64,000 bases of DNA, taken from contig JAXQJY010000027.1 in the NCBI GenBank assembly GCA_037042185.1, forward strand, positions 2,976,001 through 3,040,000, given 5' to 3'. Each line of letters opens with the position of its first letter. Position 1 is the stretch's first letter. Shown in pieces: positions 13,199-23,849 of the stretch. A program made the translations under genes and the position numbers. Source of the DNA: Sordariomycetes sp. S80-01Y (taxonomy: Eukaryota; Ascomycota; Sordariomycetes). Below the pieces are notes generated by a model. The model had not been told where the DNA came from and searched no databases. It worked only from the letters and a program-made list of their open reading frames with translations.

Positions 13199-13484
13199 GG
13201 TCACTTGGACGTTTTCTACAATACAATCAGAGGGCAAGGTTTCTGTTTAACCACCACGACGTAGCATCTTTTGGGGGGTTAGAAGTGAAGCATTGTATTC
13301 GTATTGCAGTCCATTAAGGCAAGACAGGCCGCTAAGCCGCTTGCGGATCAACTATGTACGAGAATTAAAAGTATTCAACGTCGTCAGAATAGATGTCATC
13401 ACTCATCGCATCGTCAAACCGTCAATATATCGGCCATTACAGCCATCCCGCCTCCTTTTCTCACCGTCCTGGGCCAGGGAGGCT

Positions 13485-14496
13485 TCACCGCTCAAAAACG
13501 CTGCTCTCCCCTGCCATCTTCCTCCCCTGCAACGGCACATGATGCACCACGTTCCCAATCTTGACCTTGACGGCGCTGACGTCGATCTCCCAGCTCCTCA
13601 CCTCGCTGAAGCGCTTCGTCTTCAAGACCTTGAGGCTGCGCAGGCTCGCCTCGTCGCCGGGCAGGCCAAAGCTCCACGCCACGGAGACGTGAAAGGCGGA
13701 GCCGACGGGCTCGTTGCGCGTCTGCTGGTACAGCGGCTTCTCGTTGAAGGTTGCAGCGACCGTGTTGCAGCGCTTGAGCAAAGCCAGCAGCTCCGGGTTG
13801 GGCGCCGTCATGTCGTTCGCGGAGGCGTTGTGAGCCGTGACGCGGATGATGAGGAAGGTCCGGTCGGAGTCCGGGGACTTGTACCATCCCAGGCCGCGCG
13901 GGACGACCTTGAAGGGGGCGATGCCGCTCGTCTGCAGGGAGCTGTTCAGGCGGTCGAAGAAGGAGTCCTTGTCGGCGGTGCTGAGGCTGAGGGGCCGGGA
14001 CAGGGAGATATGCAGGGGCAGAGGGGCGCCGAGGTCTGAGGTCAGGAACTTGTGCAGCTCGAAGCTGCCCTCGAGTTCCTTTTCGACGTCCTGCAGCAAA
14101 GCGTTGAGCACGTCGTGCTGGTGGTTGGTCGGATTCCCTGCGTCTTCGTCAGCCTCTGGCACGGGAGGAAGGGGAAGAGTCGAGGCACATACACTCGACA
14201 TAGACGTGACTAGGCCACTTGCCGACGACGTGCGGCGTTCCTCGCTTGCGGCCTTGATGAAGACTTGGATCATCGCTCGTGCTCTGCCTCACGCTGGAGG
14301 CGTACAAGTCGTGAAAGGTGGACGGCAGCGGCGGTAGATCGTCCGCCGGGCCCTTGGCCTTCCCGTGGGCTCCATCTACGCCGTCAGGCCCATGGCCGTC
14401 AGCATCGTCGTCGCCCTTGGTCCTCTTCCTGGGCGGGCCCTCGTCCACGCTTTCAGACCCAGAGGCAGAGTCGGAATACTCTACCAGCCCACCCAT
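13485..14496 (-). CDS. USB1: U6 snRNA phosphodiesterase Usb1 (Mpn1), 2H family
   Basis: Predicted 318 residues from two exons, 14496-14193 and 14137-13485. The intron is 55 bp with a GTATGT donor and GCAG acceptor, and joins HVYVEW to NPTNHQHD. Usb1 is a nuclear 3'-5' exonuclease that trims the oligo-U tail of U6 snRNA and leaves a terminal phosphate, stabilising U6 for splicing. Both catalytic H-x-S motifs of the 2H phosphoesterase fold are present: HISLSRP in the middle and HVSVAW towards the C-terminus. The first 60 residues are acidic and disordered with a basic stretch (PPRKRTK) that could act as nuclear signal. I take the Met at 14496 ([10 protein letters not shown]) because it begins the family-like N-terminus, although the frame is open 63 bases further upstream. 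Confidence 0.93.
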
Positions 14497-16308
14497 GTTT
14501 GCTGCCCTCGTCGAATGAGCGAGGTCGGCCGGAGGAAGTGGACAGCTGCCGAGCAGCAATCAGCTGGGCATCGTGTACTGCCCGGTTGCTGGCGAGGCGT
14601 GTGGTGCGAGCGGCGCGTGCGAAGGACGAGAGGGAAATTTTCCCCAGCAGTCGGTGAGGTGAGGTGAGGTTTCAGCCAACCGGGCCACCAGCCGTCAGCT
14701 GTCCCTGGGGAGGGATCGAGATCTCGTGCGATGGCTCCACGATGAGAACGCCCCTCAACCTGGGAAGTGTCTTCTCCCCTTCACTGTCCAAGGGCCGGGT
14801 CTTGCTGAAGCAGAGATTCAAGTCATGTTCATAGGGGTCGCTGCGGGAATATTTGGTTTGCCGAGGGCATGTGCATTCGAATGGGGAGGTCCTGGGGGGT
14901 TCCGATGTCAAGGGTCGACCGATGGACCCGCGATGGTGTCGATGATGGAGCTCGGTCAGGCGGGCAAGTGCGTGAGGCTGCAGGATGCACCAATAACACG
15001 CAGGATCTGATCTGGGACCCCAGAGCACGCGAGCGAGACCTGAAAGGGGTCTCAAATGCTTTCGAAACAAGGGTCTTGAAGAGGATTGCGCTGTTTAATC
15101 AAAAGTAACCTGTGCCTGATTTACACTGATGGGAACTGAACTGCATCGGGCGAAGTGGGCGAGTGACGTCAGACAGACCCTTAGGCTCTGCCAGTCGCAC
15201 CATCCAGACTCGGAGTTGGAGAGCCTCACTTACACGGCCCCTCCACCAACACACACATGTGAGTCCCTGCTCCTCTTCTAATTACACCGCAGAGCCTCAT
15301 CAAGAAGCGCTCGCCAGGTTGCGCAACACGTATCGAATGCCACGACTCGTACCCGGGCGGCTCCTATCTGTGAATTGACTTTCCGGAGCACAAATAGACT
15401 TTGGCCTTGGCTTCGGCGCCCCTCCCTGGCAGCGTGGCTCAGTGTCCAGTGACGCGCACGCATGCAGGGGTCTTCGGGCACCAAAGCTGTCAATCCCCAG
15501 AAGAAAGGCCCAGCACGAGTTTCGGATTCCATGGCGCGCGGCTTTATATCGTTGGTTATGGAGGGCGAAGATCCCCCTCGGAAGCTGCGGTGCGCTAATA
15601 GTGAAGGCTGCGCTGCGGTGGCTCAGGTGAGGTGGTTGCGCAGCTGCAGATGCAGATGCAGAGGGCACGGGATGGGGTTGGGTGCTACAGCGCGGATAAG
15701 GTAGCTAAGGTATATAGAGAATGGGCTCCCACATGTCTGCCGTCCCCTGACCGCCTTCAATTGTCTATTTCCAGACTCGTTGGGGACTTGATCGAGAAGC
15801 TCCAATTAGTCTTGCCATCCTTCGAGATAAAGCGCAGGCTGCACGACCTCTGGCGCATAGACCCAACCGAGCCTGAGTGACTCCGAGGCACCGCGCAACG
15901 ACTTACACTGTCTCACCGACTCAGCGACCATCGACTACCAAGACCAACGTGAGTGAAGACACCAGCTGCGATGCAAATCTCATCGACCCTACGCGACCCT
16001 CAAGTTTTTGCTTCCAAGACGCTTCGGACCCGTCGTCCGGGCCCATGCCATCACTTCCGAGTCATGACCAGCCCTGATGGATCGCCGGATGCGGTTGCGT
16101 CACCGCCCTCCCGCTCCGTCCAGCCCGCTCCGCGCGTCGCAACCTGATCTTTTCTAGCCTCGCCGCACCACCAGCTCCTTTTCTTTGCTTCCGTCATCCC
16201 TTCTCCAGAGTGTACTCGTTTCCATCACTTCCATCGCTCCCCTTACTTTTGCTTCAACTGGGACCGCCATACTTACAAGCCTCCTAGAAACAAGCCCACC
16301 CACCCACC
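14497..16308. other. Intergenic region and probable long PAL1 leader
   Basis: 1.8 kb with no conserved coding sequence. It is bounded by the start of USB1 and the start of PAL1, so it holds both promoters. A perfect CRE palindrome TGACGTCA lies at 15164-15171. A TATA-like TATATAG is at about 15711, roughly 600 bp before PAL1, and GTGAGT sites near 15262 and 15947 could be donors of 5' UTR introns. A pyrimidine-rich stretch precedes 16309. Confidence 0.45.
15164..15171. promoter_or_regulatory. CRE palindrome (TGACGTCA)
   Basis: Perfect eight-base CRE/ATF site in the USB1-PAL1 intergenic region. In fungi such sites are bound by Atf1/CREB-type bZIP factors under stress signalling. An eight-base site occurs by chance about once per 65 kb, so one copy is weak evidence. 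Confidence 0.35.
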
Positions 16309-17349
16309 ATGGCCGCGGACAAGGCGCCCTCCCGCACGTCCACCAACTCCTTCCACCCCTCAAATCCCTTCTCCTCCATCCTCGACGAGCCCATCGCCGA
16401 GCCCAGACAGTCCGGCTCCCGCTCCGGCCAATCGAGCAGCAAGAACCCCTTCCACGATACCTCCCCCAGCGGCACCCCGCGCATCGCCATCTCCCACGCC
16501 GGCGGCTCCTCCCGGCAGCGATCAAGCTCCGCCGCGACACCCAACAGCAATGCCGCCCAAGCATCTTCGTCCCGCGCGCGAAGCACGAGCAACCAGGGCC
16601 ATGTGCGCAGCTCGAGCCTGCAGCCGCGATGGCAGGGTGAGCGGCCGCTGGACGTGATCAAGAAGGAAACCAAGGTCGCGAACCGCTCGGCCTCGAGGCA
16701 CAAGCGCGGCTCCAGCCACACCGACACCATCGATGCGCTCGACACCATCGGCGGACCGTACCACCACGACGGGCCTTACGAGGCGGTGCTGGCGAGCAGG
16801 AACATCAACAAGAAGTACTCACCCCTCGAAGCCGTCAAGGATTCCAACGCCGAAGCCCTCCGCGCTACGCCCAGGGAGTTCGTCCAAGACTCGCTCAGGA
16901 AGCATGTGCCCCTCCAAGGCACCGCGACGGTACCCGTCGGTGATCGCGATCTCGGCGGGCACGTGATGAACTACGAAGAGGGCGCTGACCTGATGCGCGA
17001 GCCGGACGCCCAGGGCGGTGCCTACAAGCGCTGGGATGGCATCAAATACCACCCCAACGACTACAAGGGCAAGGGAGAGCCGAGCTACACGTATGAGCGC
17101 GACCAGAAGGCCAAGAAGGCGACGCTCCTGCACCCGAATGCCCGGGAGGGTGATATGGAGATGCGCGGGATGGCGAGGCACAGGAGTTTGAGCAACGGGG
17201 CGTACGACCCGGGGCTGGATGGAGACCGGGATGAGGGCATGCAGAGGAGCAACACGACGGGGAGGAAGAAGCTGGGCGATGGCATCAGAAGGAGGCTTGG
17301 CAGTTTGAGGAAGAAGGACGGCCGAAACGCTCAGCCAGCCGAGCAATAG
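16309..17349 (+). CDS. PAL1: Pal1 family cell-morphology / endocytic coat protein
   Basis: Single-exon 346-residue protein. The central block is the Pal1 domain: HHDGPYEAVLASRN, SPLEAVKDSNAEALRATPRE, QDSLRKHVPLQGTA and then YEEGADLMREPD with GGAYKRW and KGKGEPSYTYE. The family is associated with cortical polarity in fission yeast and with early endocytic patches in budding yeast (Pal1/Pal2). The N-terminal 120 residues are Ser-rich and disordered and carry two NPF tripeptides (SNPFSS and KNPFHD), the ligand of EH domains of Ede1/Pan1-type endocytic proteins. The C-terminus ends in a basic, Arg/Lys-rich tail (GRKKLGDGIRRRLGSL) that may contact membrane. The start ACCATGG is a good fungal initiation context. 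Confidence 0.93.
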   Translation: MAADKAPSRTSTNSFHPSNPFSSILDEPIAEPRQSGSRSGQSSSKNPFHDTSPSGTPRIAISHAGGSSRQRSSSAATPNSNAAQASSSRARSTSNQGHVRSSSLQPRWQGERPLDVIKKETKVANRSASRHKRGSSHTDTIDALDTIGGPYHHDGPYEAVLASRNINKKYSPLEAVKDSNAEALRATPREFVQDSLRKHVPLQGTATVPVGDRDLGGHVMNYEEGADLMREPDAQGGAYKRWDGIKYHPNDYKGKGEPSYTYERDQKAKKATLLHPNAREGDMEMRGMARHRSLSNGAYDPGLDGDRDEGMQRSNTTGRKKLGDGIRRRLGSLRKKDGRNAQPAEQ

Positions 17350-18644
17350 GCCGGTAGTGCTCATGGCGGGTGCCGCTAGGCTAGAGGAGACGAGGTGTGC
17401 TGGATGGATTTTATTGTACTATACTTGGTGTTCGGGTCTCTTTTGTCGGGCTTTGCATACAGTATCATTGGTTCGCTGATGTCTGGAATGGGAGTATATT
17501 TTACGCACGTCTTCCTCATAAGCATGGGGAAGAATGAGGGTCAAAAAGGAGGTTTCGCCAGCTACAGCTCCGAGTGAGAGCGAGGCCGTGAAGGCTATGA
17601 ATCATCAAAGAGGGCAATGAGTTCCATGCTTGAGATATCTTGGGTACGAAGCATGAAGATTGAGAATGCTGAGATATGAATACTACTGTAAGGTCTTCGT
17701 GAACGTGCTAAGGTGGATTGTGGAGTCAGTATGTCGATGCCGCAGGGTAGTCGCCAGCCTTACGGTGTCCACGGCGCGGGTGAAGCGCCTCGCCCAGACA
17801 AATGACCTTACCCTCGTTGCCGCGCATTCCCTGGTACTTTGACTCTTAAGCAGTGAAAAAGACGATGGAAACTCTCGCAAGTGTTCTCTCAATGCCACGT
17901 CTTCTCTGACTTCTCAGTATCAACATCAAGGAAGGGCGGGTGTTGAGAAACCCCCAAATTACACGCCGAAACCCCCCAGCGGTAAGCCCCAGTCCCTTTA
18001 TCTGGGATTTTGATAGAGCACTCAGCAACATGGCGTCTGAAAAGATCCCCTTTGACTAGTTTGGAAGCATGAGCAACTTCTTGAAGACCTCGTCACGCTC
18101 ACCACGATCCTCGGCAAAGGGGACCAATGGACTAACCCTTATTTCAACGCCTACAAAAACTTCACCGAGCTCACGGATTGAATGAACTCGCAAGAAACGA
18201 TCGCCTTCGAGGCTATATGCAGCACTTGGTTTCACGGTCGAGTGTTCATGTCGCTGGTGAGGCAACCACATAGCGTTTCAGAGCCCAGGACAAAAGGGAG
18301 TTATAGTCACCACAAATCAAATGCCAGAAAACAAATCGCGACTAAGCCCTTCTGACGTTGTCACTGGCAATAGCAATTCCTCAAAAGCATAATTGGCGCC
18401 TAGTAAGGTAGTTATATAAGCAGTGCTAGTCACGTGGGATGTATGACCAACCCAAGGGTGTTGGACCGTGGCCATAGCGCGCGGGCAACTGTAACTTGCA
18501 ATAATTCACTGCTCCACTCGTTGCACTAGTGCCAGTAAGTTACTAGATATCGTAATACTATAGTAGTAGCAGTGCACGATCACTGCTACAGCCTCTACTC
18601 TTACGATCGCTACTTCAAGCTTAGCAGCATTTCCACCCACGGAG
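17350..18644. other. Intergenic region between PAL1 and GCN5
   Basis: 1.3 kb without a supportable gene. The first few hundred bases are likely the PAL1 3' UTR. From about 17.9 kb the base composition is more AT-rich than in the flanking genes. A perfect 8-bp hairpin occurs at 18567-18588, just before the GCN5 start. No transposon or RNA gene recognised. Confidence 0.45.
18567..18588. repeat. Short inverted repeat upstream of GCN5
   Basis: TAGCAGTG at 18567-18574 and its exact reverse complement at 18581-18588, with a 6-base loop. It sits 57 bases before the GCN5 start codon, probably in the 5' leader. Function unknown. Confidence 0.5.
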
Positions 18645-19952
18645 ATGACCGACCAGGCGCCGCGTCGGGGTCCAACCGAAGGGGCACATCTGCCACCGAA
18701 GCGGAGTTCTCCTGACGACCTGGGGATGAGCATAACACACGACTCTAAGAGGATCAAGAGATCCCCCGGGACCCCGAAAGACCCAGACCCTCTGCCTTCT
18801 TTGAAGAGGATACCTTTTGCGGACAAGGTCCCGTACCCCCCTTGCAAATCTCATGATACGGTCTGACGAATGATGTGTTTGCAGCCTGCTGTGATCGAAG
18901 AACGCGATGGCGAAATCGAACTACGGGTGGTCAATAACGACGGCGACAGGGAAAACCTGGTAGTTCTGACCGGTCTGAAATGCCTCTTCCAGAAGCAACT
19001 TCCCAAGATGCCCAAGGACTACATTGCGCGACTCGTTTACGATCGAAACCACACCTCCGTCGCAATAGTCAAACACCCCCTTGAGATTATTGGCGGCATA
19101 ACCTTTCGAGCATTCTCCGCCCGTAAGTTTGCCGAGATTGTATTCTGTGCCATCTCCTCCGATCAGCAGGTCAAGGGATATGGTGCGCATATAATGGCTC
19201 ATCTCAAGGACTACGTCAAGGCCACCTCTCCCGTGATGCACTTCCTCACTTACGCAGACAACTATGCCACGGGATACTTCCAGAAGCAAGGATTTACCAA
19301 GGAGATCACCCTCGAGAAATCAATATGGATGGGCTACATCAAGGATTACGAAGGGGGGACCCTTATGCAATGCTCGATGGTTCCCAGGATACGGTATTTG
19401 GAGATTGGTCGGATGCTGCTCAAGCAGAAGGAAACTATACTGGCCAAGATTCGAACCTTGAGCAACAGTCACGCCGTCCATCCACCACCACAACAGTGGG
19501 CCGACGGTGCCATCACCCCGATAGATCCGCTCTCGATCCCTGCAATCCGGGCCACCGGATGGAGCCCAGACATGGACCAATTATCACGAGAACCACGCCG
19601 CGGTCCCCATTTCAACGAGCTTCGACGATTCTTGTACCAGATGCAAAACCACAAACAAGCCTGGCCTTTCACCGTCCCTGTCAACAGGGATGAGGTCCCT
19701 GACTACTACAATGCCATCACGTCACCAATGGACCTGTCGACGATGGAGGACAGGTTGATGCAAGACTCCTATGCCACCCCCAGTGACTTTGTCGCGGATC
19801 TTAAGCTCATCTTTAAGAATTGTCGCCAGTACAACGACGCATCCACGGTATACACCAAATGTGCGGTCAAGTTGGAGAAATACATGTGGAGCCTCATCAA
19901 AGAGATCCCTGAATGGTTCTACCTGGTCGAGGAAGAGGAGGGGGCATCGTAA
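18645..19952 (+). CDS. GCN5: Histone acetyltransferase Gcn5 (SAGA/ADA catalytic subunit)
   Basis: Predicted 416 residues from two exons, 18645-18827 and 18885-19952, with a 57-bp intron (phase 0) placing RIPFADK before [12 protein letters not shown]. This is the acetyl-CoA-dependent GNAT enzyme that acetylates histone H3 tails. Motif A is complete ([19 protein letters not shown]) and the catalytic glutamate lies in [11 protein letters not shown]. Then follow the [16 protein letters not shown] segment and an ADA2-interaction-like region (GATGW equivalent: [11 protein letters not shown]). The C-terminus is a bromodomain ([20 protein letters not shown], and the acetyl-lysine Asn in CRQYND). The length is near the usual 400. 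Several normally conserved positions differ from the Gcn5 sequences I know (for example FRAFSARK and the extended end [12 protein letters not shown]), so a diverged second copy cannot be excluded. Confidence 0.93.
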
Positions 19953-20790
19953 GCCATCGTAGGCGTTGCGCTTCCGATTTTCGTGGGAATCCTCACCCGA
20001 CTAGACTAGTAGCGAAATGTGTGGACTTACTGTGTTATCAAGCTAAGGCTGCATCGGGATCACGACTCTCAGGCTGCAGTAGCAGCATAACAAAGATTCG
20101 CAGTGTACGGAGTATAGTACTACCAAGGTGACAAAAGGCAGCAGATTGAGTGATAGTCTCGCGCCGCAAGGCGATGTTAGATTCTCTGCGGTTCCTCCAA
20201 GTCATGTGCCTCATTCGTCAAACAGCCCTGAGCACTTACTCCCATGTTTGCGGACCGAGTTCAAGTGTTGTGAGATGCGACGAGCCCAGATAACGGACGG
20301 CAATGACAATGAACGTGAAGCCACACGAGGCGTTCCAGCCGCCTCACGCGGTGAGATGAGGTGAGGCGGCGGCGTACCTGAATCAAGGACGGCAGCTCAG
20401 GTGGGGCGCCCGGTTTGTTTACACCGGCGATCCGAAGTGGTGGTGGTGGTGGTGGCCCGCCACGGAATTTGCAGGCACAACCACCACCGACTCTCCAGCT
20501 GCCTCGTCCTGGTCCGCGCCCGCACCGAGCATCATAACAGCGCCCGACAACCGCGACGCTTCCATCGCTCTTTGCCATTGCATCGCGTAACCGCGCAAGA
20601 ACCATCGACAGTCGCTTTCGCACGTTTCAGAAGAGGAGACCTTGAGCGAAAGCGCCCCGCACGTGCCCCGCGACAGTCCACACGGGCACTGTATTCTCGG
20701 CCCCCCCAACCGCTCTCCTCGCCAACCTTTCCACTCTGTGTTTGCGCGCTGTCCTGGCGCATCCGAGTCAAGACCACACAAGCAGCGGCC
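19953..20790. other. Intergenic region with CKS1 promoter
   Basis: 838 bp. It contains a GTG trinucleotide run at about 20438-20456 and a forkhead-type core TTGTTTAC at 20415-20422, about 370 bp before the CKS1 start. An in-frame open stretch runs back to 20401 but shows no conservation signs. Nothing else was recognised. Confidence 0.45.
20415..20422 (+). promoter_or_regulatory. Forkhead-type site upstream of CKS1
   Basis: TTGTTTAC matches the reverse complement of the forkhead core GTAAACA-A. Forkhead factors drive G2/M genes in yeasts, which would suit a CDK-subunit gene. The match is short and may be chance. Confidence 0.3.
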
Positions 20791-21186
20791 ATGGATATCG
20801 ACTACGAACGCCGCAACGCCCGTCCGCGTCCCCTCTCCGACAGCGAACGCGCCCGCCTCGACGAGTTCATCGACAGCATCCACTACTCCAACCGCTATTC
20901 GGACTCCGAGTACGAGTACCGGCACGTGCAGCTGCCCAAGGCCATGCTCAAGGCCATCCCGCGCGAGTACCACGACCAGGGCAAGGGAACGCTCAAGCTG
21001 CTGTGGGAGGAGGAGTGGCGGGCGATCGGCATCACGCAGAGCTTGGGGTGGGAGCACTACGAGGTGCATGAGCCGGAGCCGCACATTTTGCTCTTCAAGT
21101 AGGTGCCCGCAACTCGCCAGCCGTGGCGGCTTGATCCCATTGCTGACGCTCACAGGCGCCCGCTGAACTACCAGCCACCCCAGTGA
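20791..21186 (+). CDS. CKS1: Cyclin-dependent kinase regulatory subunit Cks1/Suc1
   Basis: Predicted 112 residues, the usual size. Exon 1 is 20791-21098 and exon 2 is only 31 bases, 21156-21186. The intron has a GTAGGT donor and a CTGAC...CACAG end, and it restores [13 protein letters not shown]-stop, the standard Suc1 C-terminus. Unspliced, the frame would end at 21102 and lose this. The Cks fold is clear: [20 protein letters not shown], then the phosphate-binding and hinge region [27 protein letters not shown] is intact in outline (HxPEPH hinge as HEPEPH). The protein binds Cdc28/Cdk1 and promotes multisite phosphorylation of substrates. Start is the GCGGCCATGG Met, which has a strong context. 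Confidence 0.95.
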
Positions 21187-22073
21187 AGGAAGGATGAGGA
21201 CGATCAGGGACAGCTATGATTTACGTTTATGACCGACGGAGGCTGGGGGCGAGAGGGTTCGCCCGGCGACGGAACCTACTAGACGGTGCGGCGTCATCTG
21301 ACTGGCCATGGCATGGATATACCTAGATGTTGGGGACGGGAGCCAAGATGTCGAACTCGTTGCTGCACCTGGCCGGTGCCGCTGCTGTTGGGCTAGCTGC
21401 GACGCGTGTAGAAAGACATGTCAGACCACGAGACATCGATCTCAATCAAAACAAATCTCCAGCTCTGCACCCAATGCAAGTCCCGAGTGCCAAGGCGTCA
21501 AAACACTGCAGAGACAGCACCCCACATGAAGCGAGACCCCGAATCGATAGCGTGTGGCCCAAGAATCCTATACTGTCGTCAGCAGTCACCGGTCCAGACC
21601 CGAATGGCCAGGTCGGATGCCAACGATGGAACGAGATGCCCGAAGGCAGACAGGAACAGACTCGGCAGCTACTGGAAGTGATGTGACGTGAATAGAGGGT
21701 GACATTCCGCTCAATCAGGCCACTGGGCGATCGACAGACCCTGACCACCCATGAGGCCACCTTTCCCCTTTGGGCGGCCAGTCGAGACAAAGTCCATCCT
21801 CCGAAAAGGCAGTTACATCAGCGCTCCGATCCTCCGGTCCATCAACGTCCGACATCCAACGTGGCTTCTTTTGCGTTGGCTTTTGACTTTTGCCTCTCAC
21901 GCTTGGCTTTTCTACCTTTTCTTCGCACCAACGTCTTTGTAGAACCGTTGCTGCCGTTGCTTTTCCTAAACCCAACTCCCGCTTCTTCCTCCCCGACTCG
22001 CAAACTTCGACAACCAGCCTGACAAATCCCCAAACCGCAGGCTTGCCGGCGCAAGCACCACCACCCCGTCGCC
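21187..22073. other. Intergenic region with ERO1 promoter
   Basis: 887 bp without a gene. A TGACGTGA element is at 21684-21691. The last 200 bases before 22074 are pyrimidine-rich, as in leaders of well-expressed fungal genes. No repeats recognised. Confidence 0.45.
21684..21691 (+). promoter_or_regulatory. UPRE-like ACGTG element upstream of ERO1
   Basis: TGACGTGA resembles the TGACGTG(G/A) element bound by Hac1/XBP1/ATF6-type bZIP factors in the unfolded protein response, of which ERO1 is a standard target. It lies 383 bp before the start codon. It is a single short match. The HacA site described in aspergilli is different in form. Confidence 0.35.
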
Positions 22074-23849
22074 ATGAAGTCGGCCAGCCGCCTCTTCTAC
22101 CTCTCGCTCTTCGCCCTGTGGTCGCCCCTCGTCGCCTGTGACGCTGATTCCTGCGCCATCTCTCCGCAGTCCACCGTCACCGACGCCTGCGCCTCCTACG
22201 CAACCCTCGACCGCCTCAACGCTCGCGTCAAGCCGTCCGTCGACTCCCTCGTCCGCACCACCGATTTCTTCAGCCACTACCGCCTCAATCTGTTTAACAA
22301 GCGATGTCCCTTCTGGGATGACGAGGGCGGCGTGTGCGGCAACATCGCCTGCGCCGTCGACACGCTGGATAATGAGGACGACATCCCGGAGGTCTGGAGG
22401 GCGAGCGAGCTCGGTAAGCTGGAGGGCCCTTTGGCAAAGCACCCCGGGCGGAGTGCGCAGAAGGCTCACCCGGAGAGGCCGCTCCAGGGAAAGCTGGGCG
22501 AGAATGTGGGCGAGAGCTGCGTGTTTGAGTACGACGACGAGTGCGACGAACGGGACTACTGTGTTCCCGAGGACGAGAGCGCTGGCTCCAAGGGTGACTA
22601 CGTCTCCCTTCTGGCCAACCCTGAGCGTTTCACCGGCTACGGGGGTGAGGGCGCTGCGCAGGTCTGGGACGCCATCTACCGCGAGAACTGCTTCCAAAGA
22701 AGCTCGTTCCCGCACTCGGCAGACGTCGGCTCTACCTCCAATTTCGGCGCCGCAGAGCACGACTTCCGGAAGGTTTGGGAACATCAGCGCTTGACCCATC
22801 CGGATGACCCTCTAGCCGGCGTCACCGCCGACGACGAGTGCCTCGAGAAGCGTGTATTCTACCGCGTCGTCAGCGGCATGCATGCCAGCATCAGCGCCCA
22901 TCTGTGCTACGACTTCCTCAACCAGTCGACGGGCCAGTGGCAGCCCAACCTGGCGTGCTACGAGAGCAGGCTCCACGCCCATCCCGACCGCATCAGCAAC
23001 CTCTACTTCAACTACGCCATGGTCACCCGCGCCATTGCCAAGTTGGGGCCCTTTCTGCAGTCTTCAGCAGACTATACCTTCTGCACCGGCGACCCGACCG
23101 AAGATGCCGCCACGCGTGCCAAGGTCCTGGCCGTCACAGAAGGTGCGGCCTCAGCCCCGCAACTTTTCAACGAGGGTCTCATGTTCGTGAACGGTGAGGG
23201 CCCAAGCTTGAAGGAGGACTTCCGCAACCGCTTCCGCAACATCTCGCGCCTTATGGACTGCGTGGGATGTGACAAGTGCCGTCTTTGGGGCAAGGTCCAG
23301 ACCGCTGGCTACGGCACCGCACTCAAGGTGCTCTTCGAGTTCGACAACAACTCCGACGACATCCCCTCCCTCAAGCGCACGGAGCTGGTCGCCCTGTTCA
23401 ACACGCACGCAAGGTTGAGCGAGAGCCTGAACTCAATCAGCAAGTTCAGGACCATGCTCGCAGACGGTCTCCACGACGAGGACCTCGTAGCCGACCCCAT
23501 GATCGAGCAGAAGGACGAGCCCGGAGAGGAAATGAAGGAGTTTATCAAGCTCAAGAGGAAGCGCCTCCCGCGCAACGCTTCCATCGGGGAGCACTTCAAC
23601 CAAGAGCTGAGAAGGATCAAGCTGGCCGTCACGATCGTGATCAAGAGCTGGGTCAGGTTTCCCGCAACTCTGTAAGTCACATTCCGAAAGCCCACCGAGG
23701 TATCCCGAGAAAGGAACACATCGCTGACTCTGGACAGGTGGGACATCATCTGTAGCGAGAGCAAGAGGTTCTACCAGTTCTGGATCGGCCTGCCCGTGCA
23801 GCCGAGGAGATGGAAGTTTGAGCTTCCCGACCTAGATCGGGAGCTGTGA
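22074..23849 (+). CDS. ERO1: Endoplasmic oxidoreductin Ero1
   Basis: Predicted 569-residue ER luminal flavoenzyme that reoxidises protein disulfide isomerase with O2 as acceptor. Exon 1 is 22074-23671 and exon 2 is 23738-23849; the intron (GTAAGT donor, GGACAG acceptor) joins PATL to WDIICSESKRF. An N-terminal signal peptide is visible (FYLSLFALWSPLVACD). The shuttle pair lies in RCPFWDDEGGVCGNIACAV as C-x4-C, and the inner FAD-proximal active site is CVGCDKC (C-x2-C-x2-C) followed by LWGKVQ. The flavin-binding Ser/Thr and His regions (YRVVSGMHASISAH) are present. The acidic/basic C-terminal segment is of typical length. No ER retention tetrapeptide is present, as usual for fungal Ero1, which is membrane-retained by its C-terminus. 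Confidence 0.96.

Noticed and set aside
13293-14039. 248-codon open frame on the plus strand
   Set aside because: Antisense to USB1, whose catalytic motifs are clear on the other strand.
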